Shown here: piece by piece, positions 8,736 through 18,037 of the stretch
Numbering within the stretch: position 1 is the first letter of the stretch
How the letters are laid out: each line of letters begins with the position of its first letter
Assembly: GCA_019695345.1 (NCBI GenBank)
Contig: JAIBAE010000009.1
Span: 32,497-96,496 of the forward strand
Direction of reading: 5' to 3'
DNA length: 64,000 nucleotides
DNA from: Bacteroidota bacterium
Lineage (GTDB): Bacteria; Bacteroidota; Ignavibacteria; Kapaibacteriales; NICIL-2
Program-made: the position numbers and the translations under genes
Notes under the pieces: model-generated
What the model was told of the DNA's origin: nothing
The model's database searches: none
What the model saw: the letters and a program-made list of their open reading frames with translations, nothing else

Positions 8736-8801
8736 GGTTCTTTCCGGCAAGGGTAACGGTTGGAATGTATACCATGGCAATGGTGCCGTCCGGCGATAGC
8801 A
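8736..8801 (-). repeat. F1 repeat copy 5 (right half of an empty pair)
   Basis: On the minus strand it starts TGCTATCGCCGGACGGCACC at 8801 and ends TTGCCGGAAAGAACC. Arms CGGCA/TGCCG. Together with copy 4 it makes a 172-bp inverted repeat with TGCTATCGCC at both outer ends. Confidence 0.88.
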
Positions 8802-9087
8802 ACAATAACAGATAATAAAATGTTAAAGGTAACGGGGTGAAACAATGTTAATATATTGTGTTCGTTTCAGTTAAAGCCCGTTACGCAAATTCATTTAACC
8901 AAGCGAGGTTTTATAGCACAATTGCTACACGTATAACAAGAGCATGATGCTCGCAGTATTAAGTAAGGTATTTAATTCACTATAACGGGAACAGGCATAT
9001 ATAGTTGCTCCGGTGTTACCCCATTTTGCATACAGCAAAACCAACATTCCTACCAGAATGTAGCTGTCCACCACACCAAACACCTAT

Positions 9088-12000
9088 ATGTGCATATTCA
9101 GGATGAGTTCCGGTAGCAAAAAACGCATGACCCTTAAGAGGAAGTTAACAGCGTTACAGCAAATCTTGTGTGTAAGCATAACTGTTGCAGCAACAGTTAC
9201 GGTAGTGTACGCAGGAAGTAGCGCTAATGGTACATCGGTTATTTCGCACAAAACATCTCGGCGCACAAGCAGAGATGCTTTTGCGTATGTTAATTCGATG
9301 TACGCACTTAAAACACTTGTCTGGCAATTACACCCATTCAGCTTAAATACAACGTATTTTTTCTTGCCCGAAGGCGATACAGTTGTACCCAAACGCACAA
9401 AATCTATTATCCCCACTCCGGTTATTGAGCGCGATAAAAATACATCTAAGTTTGATGCACCCCGATATGGCTTACCATCGGGTCTTGATATTTTGCGTAC
9501 CATTGATAGCACAGGCGAGTATATAAAAACACAAGAGAGAATAGACGGTGTTGATGTAGGCATACCAAACAGCATAAAACTTGATGACTACTTGTTGCTG
9601 CGCCAACAGCAAATCAGCCGCTCGATGTGGGATTCGTTGATGACAAAGTACGACCTGAAAGCGGCTATGAGTGGCGATCAATTATCTAAGCTTATAAGCC
9701 AGGCAACTAACATTGCAATTCCGTTACCTCCTAACCCGCTTACCAGTATTTTTGGTAAACCCGAAATAAGTATTAACGTTAATGGCGAAGTAACGGTGCG
9801 TGGCGGTTGGCGTTGGGATTCGCAAAACCTTGGTGCATCAAGTGCTTTTGGTCAGTCGCAGTCGGCACCTGTATTTACACAGGATATTCAGATAAATGTT
9901 AGCGGACGTATTGGCGATAAATTAAAATTGGGTACCGATTGGAGTACACGCCGACAGTTTGAGTTTGATAACCGTTTTAAAATTGGGTATGACGGTTACG
10001 ACGATGATATTATAAAACGTATAGAACTTGGGAACGTACAACTACAAACACCGTCGTCGTTTATTCGTGGCTCTCAGGCGTTGTTTGGTGTAAGGGCTGA
10101 TTTCCAGTTTGGCCCGTTGTTCTTAAAAACAATTGCATCGCAAAAACGCGGCGAGCAAAAGATAATAACAGTAAACGGTGGTTCATCGCGAACACGGTTT
10201 GTATTGCGTGGATATGATTACGCGCAAAATCACTTCTTTCTGGATACTGCCTACAAAAGTTTGTACAGAGAATATTGGAAGTATTCAACACCACAAATAC
10301 CTACAACTGCACCGCAACTACGTGTAAAGGAAATTGTTGTTTATGAAAGTTCGGGTGATGTACGCGACCAAGCAGTTGGTGGTGTAGAAGTAATAGCATA
10401 TGATACACTTTCACCAATTCAGTATGCAAATAACGAACGCTATCCAAATTCTATGAAAGTTGGTCAGTCGCTTTCCGGAAGGATTGAGCGTGGGCGTTTT
10501 ATAAAATTAGATGAGACATCCGGACGTTTTACGTACGATAAAAATCTTGGTAAACTTGATATTATTAACATGCGACGCGATAGAACATACGCTGTTGCAT
10601 ACCGCACAGAAGGTGCAACCAATGCTAAGGAAGACGATTTATACACAGGTAGTTTAGTAAATAGTAAAGATAAGGATACTCTTATCCTGAAGTTGATATA
10701 CCGCCCAAATATGCAGCCTGCATATACCAACTTGTGGGCACGTCAAATGAGAAATATCTATTTTATCAATGCAACGAACGTGAATACACAAGATGCAAAG
10801 ATTAACATCTACTATTTACGTACAAATAACGACTCGACCGATGTTCTGGAAGGCACACCTGATAAGATAGTAACCGGTTTACGTGTTGACCAAGTGAATA
10901 ATGCAACCGGACAGCAACCCGGCGATGGTGTATTTGACTTTTCGGGTAGCGGCAGTACTGCCGGTTCGCAGGGAACAAGCACTACTTCCCAACAGAGTGT
11001 TGGGTATAGTGGAAGTCCGTTCTTTGATGCGCAACGCGGTGAAATAATTTTTCCTTCGCTTGAACCATTCCGCGAAGGTTTAGATACGGCCTTTGGGCGG
11101 CGAGGCATTCCGGCTACAGCAAAACAGTTTTATTATTCTTCAATCTATGATAATCAGGTTGAACTTGCCAAACAACAAACAGCGCAAGATAGATGGATAA
11201 TTGTTGGTGATGTACAAGGGCAAAGTGCCGGGCGCATTCCGTTAGGATACAACATTGCCACCGGTAGTGTAAAGGTTAGATTAGACGGACGCGAACTTCG
11301 GGAGAACGATGACTTTACCGTAGAATATATAAGCGGTATGTTAACATTGCGTAACCCGCAAGCGCAGGTTCCCGGCGCTAATCTTTCTATTGAATACGAG
11401 TCCAACGATATTATGAACGTAACCACAAAAACACTTGCCGGTATTCGCGCAGATGTTAATGTGTACAAAACAAGAAACTTCAACAGTAGTATTGGTGCAA
11501 CGTACATGTATTATAATCAGGCAATGTTGCTTGACCGTGTACGTATTGGCGAAGAGCCGGTTAGTAATGCTATGGCAGGTGTTGACGGACAAATGCAGTG
11601 GACTGCAAAATGGCTTACTGATGTTCTCGATGCCCTCCCCTTTTACGAAACAAAGGAGAAATCAACCATCAACTTACGTGGCGAGTGGGCACTGCAAATG
11701 CCAACACCCAACAAACGTATTAGCGATGTTCCTACCGATAACGGGCAAGCAGTTGCATACATAGATGACTTTGAATCGGCACAACGAAGTATTTCGCTTG
11801 GGCTGTCGGCAACACAGTGGACGCATGCTGCGGTACCTGTTGACTCAACTATATCTCCCGATGATAGTATCCGCGGAACATATCGAGGCAAAAATTCCTG
11901 GTGGCAATATTTTATTGGGCGCATTCCAAGTACCGACCCATATCCAAACCGTCAGACTATTCAAGGTAGAAGTAATATATCGGGATTTTATATTGACTTC

Positions 12001-15000
12001 AATCCCGATTTGCGTGGGTTATATAATCATAACATAAACTTCTTGGATAGCTTAAGCCCCAAATGGGATTCAGTAAAAGTTGACCCTTGGGCGAAACGCC
12101 CGGAAAACAGAGAAAAGATTTGGGGTGGGTTCCAACGATTACTTTCATCATTTAACTCAAACTTCGATTTAGAAAATATTGACTACATCGAAATCATGAT
12201 GCAGGTAGATCCAGCTACTGAACCAACTGCAAAAATGTATATTGACTTAGGACAGATTAGTGAAGACATTATTCCAAATCATACGTTAAATACCGAAGAT
12301 GGTATAACATCGGCTAATCCGGTTCCTAACGGACGGATAGACCCGGGCGAAGATTTAGGTATTGATGCACAGGCTAATGATAATGAAAAAATTGCATATC
12401 AATATCCGTTAAACTTAGAAAGCGACCCTGCTCGTGATGATTATTCATTCGACTTCCAGAAAGATGCAAGTGCCCAAAGTGATCTTGATTTTGATAAGTA
12501 CAATAATTATGAAGGGAACTCAACTCAGTCTGAACTAGGGCAATTCCCGGATACAGAAATTTTGAACAAACAGAACGGACAGACAATAGCGCTTGATGAT
12601 AGTTACTTTAGCTACGAAGTTAACCTTGACCCAAGTGCAGGTAACCCGCAAGTTGTTGGTGGTGGTAATAATAACTGGCGATTGTATCGTATTCCATTAC
12701 GTGGTGCCAAGAAAACAATAGGTAATCCTCTGTTCTCAAACATTCAATATGTACGTGTTTGGTTTAAGGGTGGAAGACTAAAAGCAACAATTGTTGATTG
12801 GCGTTTTGCAGGTGCGCAATGGCAACGTATTAATTATGCAGCTGTGGCAAATAGCGCAGAAGTAACAGATAACACACTTCGTGTTTCATTTGTAAATAGA
12901 GAGGAACACTACGGTCCGCCCGATTACTATACGATGCCTCCGGGTGTACAAGCTCCGCGTAACCTTGCCAATTCCGATTACAATAGCGACATTCGGTTAA
13001 ATGAGCAATCGTTGGTAGTTGGTGTAGATAACCTAAACTGCGGCGAAGAGCGTGCAGCAACACGCTTCTTCCGTACATTCGATATGTTCTATTACAAGTC
13101 ACTAAAGTTCTTTGTAAAAGGTATTGGTGGTCAGGATTTCATTCCACCCGATTCGCTCTCGTTAACACCGGCAGATACAACCTTACCTCAATTCTATGTT
13201 CGCTTTGGTACCGATAGTGCAAACTATTACGAGTATCGTGCTCCTATTGTCCGCGAATGGAAGAACGTTGCTATTGACCTTGAAAAACTTACTGCTATAA
13301 AACAAAGGCGCGATTCGCTTGGTCAGTTTACACGAATGGTGTTTGGTGTAGAAAACGAACCACTTGCACGATATGCTATTCTTGGTAATCCTGTTTTAAC
13401 CCGAGTTCAATATGTGTCGTTTGGTATTGCAAATCCACGCGAGCGATGCCCCAAAGGATTAAGCACAACAGTATGGATAGACGAACTCCGCTTACTTGAC
13501 CCGCTATCGGATAATGATTGGGCAGGAACTGGTGCGTTAGATATTAAACTTGCCGACCTTGGTAACTTCAGGATGGCGTACACACAACTGAACCCTAATT
13601 TCCACCGGTTAGAAGAACGCTTTGGGAATCGGGAAACTACGCGCGAATTTTCAGCAACATTTGATGCAGGGTTTGAGAAGTTCTTACCAAAGTCGTGGAA
13701 AGATACACGTATTCCATTTTCATTCTCGCGCATCACTCGCGAACGAGACCCACAATTTCAGGCACAAAACGATGTAAACATTGAAGCTGCCGCCGCTGTT
13801 GCATATAATCAGGCATTGGCAAATGGTGAATCTGAAACACAGGCAACAGATAGAGCAGATTATGTTCGCAGACGTTCGCGTACACGGTGGGCACAAACAT
13901 CATTTGGTATTACGGGCTTCAAATTCGGTTTGCCGTCAAACGAATGGTATATCCGCGAAACCATTAACCGTCTTGCGTTAGCATTTACGTATTTCCAGGA
14001 AGCAGAGCAATCACCCGTTGTACAAGAACGTTTTCTGTGGCGTTGGGATTTCTCGGCGCAGTATTCGGTAAATATTCCGGCAATTGCAAGTGTACGGTTA
14101 GGCGGAATCTTTGGAAGTATTCCGTTGATTAAAGAGTACAAAGACTGGAAGATTAACTTTTTACCACAAACACTTTCATTAAGTACTAAGTTTACCCGTT
14201 CACGCAGAACTGAACAATCGTGGTTTCTTCAGTTCCCTACTCCGCCCGAGCGTCACTTCGATGCAACAAACTCCATGAGTTTACAATGGAAATTAGCCGA
14301 AGGCGGACTGCTCTCGCCAACGTTAGATTACAACATGGTACAAGGTAGCACATTGGTGCCATTAGAACTTGATTCGCTTGGTAATCAGTTAACAGGTTCT
14401 GATGTTATGCGCAAAGTGTTATTTACAAACAACAAGTTTATAGACTTCGGAACGCCTAACAATCTATCACAAAATGTAGTAATTAACTTCCGTCCTAAGT
14501 TACCCGATTTTGGTGGTATCAATAAGTACTTCGATGCAAATGGCTCGTTTACCACAAACTATTCGTGGTTCGACCCCATGCAACGCGACCCCGCGTTATC
14601 GGATGTTGCTAAACAGGTACGCACTACCAATAACATTCGTATAACCTCTAATCTGCGTTTACGCCAAATGACGAATGCATGGTTTGGGATAACACCGCCA
14701 AGCACCTCTGCTAAACCGGATACAACAAAATCCAGTTCTTTATTTGCCGATATCGCAGATTTATTCCGTTCGTTGATATTCGATTACGAATCCTTTAATA
14801 TAAATTTTACCCAAGGGAACACTGCTAACACACCTGGTGTATTTGGTGGTACAGGGTTCTCTAACTTTTGGGGACGCGGTGCAACATTCCGTGCCAGCGA
14901 AAACTTCTTAGGACCTTCGGCAGCATATCAATTAGGGTTAGTTCGATATCCGCATGGCTCGTATCGTATTACATCGTCAAGTAAGTTCCCGTTCTTCGGC

Positions 15001-16116
15001 TTCGAGGAAGATTACGGATTACGTCCGCCGAATGCACAGTTACAAGATAACTTTACACAACGCACAAATCTCGAAATGCGCACATCGCGTCCATTGTGGA
15101 AGAATGCAACGTTAGATTTAAACTGGCGTACAGAGTTTAGCAACAACCGCAATCAGTTAACAACAACCGATGCACAAGGTAACATGACGTTTACTAATGT
15201 TATCTTAACAGAGCAATACAACAGAACATTTTTAACAATGCCGGATTTCTTTTTATTATCGGTATTCAACAATACGCCAGAGAACGTTATCAATCGTTAC
15301 CGTACTGCAAAGAAAGATATCATTGGTAACAAAAACGAAGATTCGCTTTCTATTGATGACCAAATCAAAGTACAAAATGCAATGACCGATGCCTTTATAG
15401 GTGGGCTTCAAGCATTCGAGGCATTCCCCGGAGCGTTGTTACGGTTCTTGCCTGCACTAAACTGGTCGTTCCGTTGGGAAGGTATAGAAAAATATTGGTT
15501 CTTTGGTGGTATTGCCCAACGTGTATCACTCGAACACAATTATCAATCATCATACACCGAAAACGCACGTGTAAACGATAACGGACGCACTGTGGATGCG
15601 CAAACAGTACAGATGGCATTTCAGCCATTGGTAGGTGTAACCTTTACGTTCGACGAAAAACAAGTAAAAGGAAATCTAACAGGTAATCTGCGCTATAACA
15701 CACGTACAAATTATGCATTAGCAGCAGCAGCGCGTACACTCTCGCGCGATATACAAAAAGAGTTCTCGCTCAATGCAACCTATACAATACGTGGGTTTCA
15801 ATTTGCTGTACTTGGTATAGACTTAAAGAATGATGTTGAATTTAGTTTCTTATCAACATATCGCCGCACATCGCGCAGTACCTACACACTTAGCGAAGTT
15901 CAGCAATCGCAACAGCAAGGTACAAACGGAAGCGAGCTTGACGGACAAACAAGTATAACTATCGAGCCACGTGCGCGCTACACTGTAAGTAATCGTGTAA
16001 CTGCATCCGCATTCTTCCGCTACGATGGCAACTTTAGCACAGGCGCATCAAACCCCGGTTACAGCACAACGCAGGTAGGCTTAGAAGTTCGCCTTGCAAT
16101 ATCCGGTGGCAGATAA
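9088..16116 (+). CDS. sprA: SprA/Sov family T9SS outer-membrane translocon
   Basis: 2342 residues, the size expected for SprA (Sov in Porphyromonas), the very large beta-barrel through which T9SS cargo crosses the outer membrane. The N-terminal region has a hydrophobic export signal (residues about 25-42; starts at 9088, 9103 or 9127 are all possible). Family-like blocks include LGNVQLQTPSSFIRGSQALF and LFLKTIASQKRGEQ in the first fifth, AYIDDFESAQRSISLG near residue 890, repeated strands with alternating aromatic residues, and a beta-rich C-terminus ending QVGLEVRLAISGGR. It stands alone between two F1 repeats that point toward it. Four other genes here encode likely T9SS cargo. Confidence 0.95.
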   Translation: MCIFRMSSGSKKRMTLKRKLTALQQILCVSITVAATVTVVYAGSSANGTSVISHKTSRRTSRDAFAYVNSMYALKTLVWQLHPFSLNTTYFFLPEGDTVVPKRTKSIIPTPVIERDKNTSKFDAPRYGLPSGLDILRTIDSTGEYIKTQERIDGVDVGIPNSIKLDDYLLLRQQQISRSMWDSLMTKYDLKAAMSGDQLSKLISQATNIAIPLPPNPLTSIFGKPEISINVNGEVTVRGGWRWDSQNLGASSAFGQSQSAPVFTQDIQINVSGRIGDKLKLGTDWSTRRQFEFDNRFKIGYDGYDDDIIKRIELGNVQLQTPSSFIRGSQALFGVRADFQFGPLFLKTIASQKRGEQKIITVNGGSSRTRFVLRGYDYAQNHFFLDTAYKSLYREYWKYSTPQIPTTAPQLRVKEIVVYESSGDVRDQAVGGVEVIAYDTLSPIQYANNERYPNSMKVGQSLSGRIERGRFIKLDETSGRFTYDKNLGKLDIINMRRDRTYAVAYRTEGATNAKEDDLYTGSLVNSKDKDTLILKLIYRPNMQPAYTNLWARQMRNIYFINATNVNTQDAKINIYYLRTNNDSTDVLEGTPDKIVTGLRVDQVNNATGQQPGDGVFDFSGSGSTAGSQGTSTTSQQSVGYSGSPFFDAQRGEIIFPSLEPFREGLDTAFGRRGIPATAKQFYYSSIYDNQVELAKQQTAQDRWIIVGDVQGQSAGRIPLGYNIATGSVKVRLDGRELRENDDFTVEYISGMLTLRNPQAQVPGANLSIEYESNDIMNVTTKTLAGIRADVNVYKTRNFNSSIGATYMYYNQAMLLDRVRIGEEPVSNAMAGVDGQMQWTAKWLTDVLDALPFYETKEKSTINLRGEWALQMPTPNKRISDVPTDNGQAVAYIDDFESAQRSISLGLSATQWTHAAVPVDSTISPDDSIRGTYRGKNSWWQYFIGRIPSTDPYPNRQTIQGRSNISGFYIDFNPDLRGLYNHNINFLDSLSPKWDSVKVDPWAKRPENREKIWGGFQRLLSSFNSNFDLENIDYIEIMMQVDPATEPTAKMYIDLGQISEDIIPNHTLNTEDGITSANPVPNGRIDPGEDLGIDAQANDNEKIAYQYPLNLESDPARDDYSFDFQKDASAQSDLDFDKYNNYEGNSTQSELGQFPDTEILNKQNGQTIALDDSYFSYEVNLDPSAGNPQVVGGGNNNWRLYRIPLRGAKKTIGNPLFSNIQYVRVWFKGGRLKATIVDWRFAGAQWQRINYAAVANSAEVTDNTLRVSFVNREEHYGPPDYYTMPPGVQAPRNLANSDYNSDIRLNEQSLVVGVDNLNCGEERAATRFFRTFDMFYYKSLKFFVKGIGGQDFIPPDSLSLTPADTTLPQFYVRFGTDSANYYEYRAPIVREWKNVAIDLEKLTAIKQRRDSLGQFTRMVFGVENEPLARYAILGNPVLTRVQYVSFGIANPRERCPKGLSTTVWIDELRLLDPLSDNDWAGTGALDIKLADLGNFRMAYTQLNPNFHRLEERFGNRETTREFSATFDAGFEKFLPKSWKDTRIPFSFSRITRERDPQFQAQNDVNIEAAAAVAYNQALANGESETQATDRADYVRRRSRTRWAQTSFGITGFKFGLPSNEWYIRETINRLALAFTYFQEAEQSPVVQERFLWRWDFSAQYSVNIPAIASVRLGGIFGSIPLIKEYKDWKINFLPQTLSLSTKFTRSRRTEQSWFLQFPTPPERHFDATNSMSLQWKLAEGGLLSPTLDYNMVQGSTLVPLELDSLGNQLTGSDVMRKVLFTNNKFIDFGTPNNLSQNVVINFRPKLPDFGGINKYFDANGSFTTNYSWFDPMQRDPALSDVAKQVRTTNNIRITSNLRLRQMTNAWFGITPPSTSAKPDTTKSSSLFADIADLFRSLIFDYESFNINFTQGNTANTPGVFGGTGFSNFWGRGATFRASENFLGPSAAYQLGLVRYPHGSYRITSSSKFPFFGFEEDYGLRPPNAQLQDNFTQRTNLEMRTSRPLWKNATLDLNWRTEFSNNRNQLTTTDAQGNMTFTNVILTEQYNRTFLTMPDFFLLSVFNNTPENVINRYRTAKKDIIGNKNEDSLSIDDQIKVQNAMTDAFIGGLQAFEAFPGALLRFLPALNWSFRWEGIEKYWFFGGIAQRVSLEHNYQSSYTENARVNDNGRTVDAQTVQMAFQPLVGVTFTFDEKQVKGNLTGNLRYNTRTNYALAAAARTLSRDIQKEFSLNATYTIRGFQFAVLGIDLKNDVEFSFLSTYRRTSRSTYTLSEVQQSQQQGTNGSELDGQTSITIEPRARYTVSNRVTASAFFRYDGNFSTGASNPGYSTTQVGLEVRLAISGGR

Positions 16117-16126
16117 TAGTATTCTA

Positions 16127-16188
16127 TGCTATCGCAAACCGCACCACGCCTTGCTTACAAAGCAGGGCGTTTTTTTTGCGGGAAAGAA
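16127..16188 (+). repeat. F1 repeat copy 6, terminator-bearing subtype
   Basis: Starts TGCTATCGCAAACCGCACC only 10 nt after the sprA stop and ends TGCGGGAAAGAATC. Arms CCGCA/TGCGG enclose a perfect terminator hairpin and T-run. Nearly the same inside as the copies at 23325, 57272 and 60028. Confidence 0.9.
16147..16177 (+). terminator. Intrinsic terminator inside F1, after sprA
   Basis: CGCCTTGCTT pairs over 10 bp with AAGCAGGGCG around a 3-nt loop (one G-T pair), followed by eight T. It would end the sprA transcript. Confidence 0.92.
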
Positions 16189-16353
16189 TCACAACAAAGC
16201 AAGATACGTTATCGCACTATATATGAAATCAATGTGTATGTGTTGAACTCTACGTAATCTTATTGGATTCTGCATAGTAATAGAATATATTGTTTAACTA
16301 TATGTTGTATTTTGTGACGTATAGTATAAATCCACAATACCAAAGATGAAACC

Positions 16354-17409
16354 ATGAGAGACCTTGTTATCTGGAATATCATATTTATAATTTGTACTTC
16401 ACTCACCTTTAGCCAAACCCACACAGACAGCACCGCAATATGGCAACACCAACTTGATGAATGCCATATGGATGTTATTCGATTAGGTTCGGCATATCCA
16501 AGTAATCATCAACATTTTTGCGATAAGATGGATTCCATCTTTACACTAATGTTTAATCATTATAAAACATCTGCTTCCACTGCCGAAAAAGCAATTGCAA
16601 TAGAAGGTATGTTAATGGTAACAAGTAGTGCAGTGGTATGTAATTGTATGTGGAGGCGAAATGCAATTGATACCATATTGCAAAACGAATACAAAGCATT
16701 ATCAACGTTTCAATCAATTATAAAACTTCATCCTACAATTGCAACAACCGGGTATGATGTTGTTTCAAACAAGAGTGTAGCGAGACAATTACTTCTTTGC
16801 CTTGATGCACTTCCTGATAGTATCAGGCAAGAGACATTAAATAGCGCTGTAACGAATGAGCTATACGGAGTAAATGATTCAAATAAAATACAAAGAGCTC
16901 GTTTTTTTGCTCAAAAGTTAGAACAGGAGTTTCCTACATCATCTGCTTTTTCTGACATTGCCTATTTTGTAGATGTCAATTTCCCGATTCGAAAAGGGAA
17001 AAAGATTCCCGATTTTTTCCTGTGGTCATTAGATGATAAGGACAGCGTAAGTAATACATCACTTTTAGGTAGATGGTATATGATTGATGTATGGGGAGTT
17101 GGGTGTAAACCATGTTTACAGGCATTCCCACATCTTGCATCCATCTTTGAAAAGTATAAAGGAAAAAAGGGATTTACAATCATTGGTATTGTAACCGACG
17201 AGCCCAAGAGAGCAACAACGATAATTAATCAATATGGTATACAATGGAAACAGTACGATGCTTTCCGTACATCAGTTGTAAAAGATTTAACTGCCGGATG
17301 GATGCCATATTATATCCTTGTAAATGATAAAGGCGAAGTAGCCGCTGTTGACTATGAATTACGCCATCAACATTTAGATGAAACACTCCATAGACTGTTA
17401 GAGAATTGA
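16354..17409 (+). CDS. Exported thioredoxin-like (TlpA/ResA type) protein
   Basis: 351 residues. It has an N-terminal signal peptide (IWNIIFIICTSLTFSQ), an alpha-rich middle of unknown type (about 25-205), then a thioredoxin fold (about 210-350). The redox site is WGVGCKPCLQAFP, a CxxC; the FTIIGIVTDEP strand and the conserved cis-proline region (AGWMPYYILVNDKG) follow. It probably reduces or isomerises disulfides in the periplasm. The sequence is visibly more AT-rich than sprA, and the gene is alone between F1 copies 6 and 7. It therefore looks like accessory cargo inserted between the convergent sprA and thioesterase genes. Confidence 0.85.
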   Translation: MRDLVIWNIIFIICTSLTFSQTHTDSTAIWQHQLDECHMDVIRLGSAYPSNHQHFCDKMDSIFTLMFNHYKTSASTAEKAIAIEGMLMVTSSAVVCNCMWRRNAIDTILQNEYKALSTFQSIIKLHPTIATTGYDVVSNKSVARQLLLCLDALPDSIRQETLNSAVTNELYGVNDSNKIQRARFFAQKLEQEFPTSSAFSDIAYFVDVNFPIRKGKKIPDFFLWSLDDKDSVSNTSLLGRWYMIDVWGVGCKPCLQAFPHLASIFEKYKGKKGFTIIGIVTDEPKRATTIINQYGIQWKQYDAFRTSVVKDLTAGWMPYYILVNDKGEVAAVDYELRHQHLDETLHRLLEN

Positions 17410-17447
17410 TATTTACTTCGGGCTACACTGTTAGATGTAATAGCGCT

Positions 17448-17508
17448 TCTTTCCCGCAGTACAACTGTGCTACAGAAAGCAAACGTTTGGTGCGGTCGGG
17501 CGATAGCA
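17448..17508 (-). repeat. F1 repeat copy 7
   Basis: Minus-strand copy from TGCTATCGCCCGACCGCACC at 17508 to TGCGGGAAAGAA. Arms CCGCA/TGCGG. Edge 7 nt after the thioesterase stop, in sense. The outer flank (AGTATTCT) mirrors the flank of copy 6. Confidence 0.88.
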
Positions 17509-17515
17509 AAGAATA

Positions 17516-17983
17516 CTACTGCATAAATTCGCTCATTTCAAGTTCAATTCCTTTGCGTAGTTCCATAAGCCGTTTGGCATATTGTTGCAGTTTAATTTCA
17601 TCGGGGGTAGTGGGTGAATAAGGAGCCACCGACGTTGGCGCGCCAGTGCTATCTACTGCAACAAATACTATAATACAGTGTGTGTTGTGGATATAGTTGG
17701 TTGCTTCGGGACGTTTGCTGTATACATCTACGGCAATATGCATAGATGTTGTTCCGGTGTAGATAATCTTTGCACGAATTTCTACGATTGAGCCGATGTG
17801 AATGGGCGACATAAAACGTATGCCGCCAACATATACGGTTACAGCATAACCTCCACACCATTGTGCCGCACATGCGTAACCTGCTTGGTCAATCCATTTC
17901 ATTACCGCGCCGCCATGAACTTTTCCGCCAAAGTTTACATCGGTTGGCTCGGCGAGAAATCGGAGTGTGAGAGTTGTGTTCAT
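17516..17983 (-). CDS. Acyl-CoA thioesterase, hotdog fold (YciA/BACH type)
   Basis: 155 residues, one hotdog domain, normal length for the family. Visible hallmarks are FGGKVHGGAVMKWIDQAGYACA (the G-x-HGG loop and central helix with the catalytic Asp), GSIVEIRAKIIYTGTTSM, and a C-terminal charged helix. It hydrolyses acyl-CoA to free acid and CoA in the cytoplasm; chain-length preference cannot be read. The polyamine operon starts 55 nt upstream in the same direction, but its composition differs, so cotranscription is uncertain. Confidence 0.85.
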   Translation of the reverse strand: MNTTLTLRFLAEPTDVNFGGKVHGGAVMKWIDQAGYACAAQWCGGYAVTVYVGGIRFMSPIHIGSIVEIRAKIIYTGTTSMHIAVDVYSKRPEATNYIHNTHCIIVFVAVDSTGAPTSVAPYSPTTPDEIKLQQYAKRLMELRKGIELEMSEFMQ

Positions 17984-18037
17984 GTTGCTTTTTTGATATT
18001 AATGAATAAATTAACAAACTTCAAATTACATGAAATA

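Larger units (their letters stand above)
8423..9087. other. Divergent intergenic region between the GH2-like gene and sprA
   Basis: No gene seen. It must hold the promoters of both divergent genes. Its centre is an empty back-to-back F1 pair (8630-8801). The remaining 286 bp before sprA is AT-rich, with no clear structure I can support. Confidence 0.7.

Noticed and set aside
8802..9087. tRNA or other stable RNA gene upstream of sprA
   Set aside because: I looked for T-loop (GTTCGA) and acceptor pairing there and in the other large gaps and found none.
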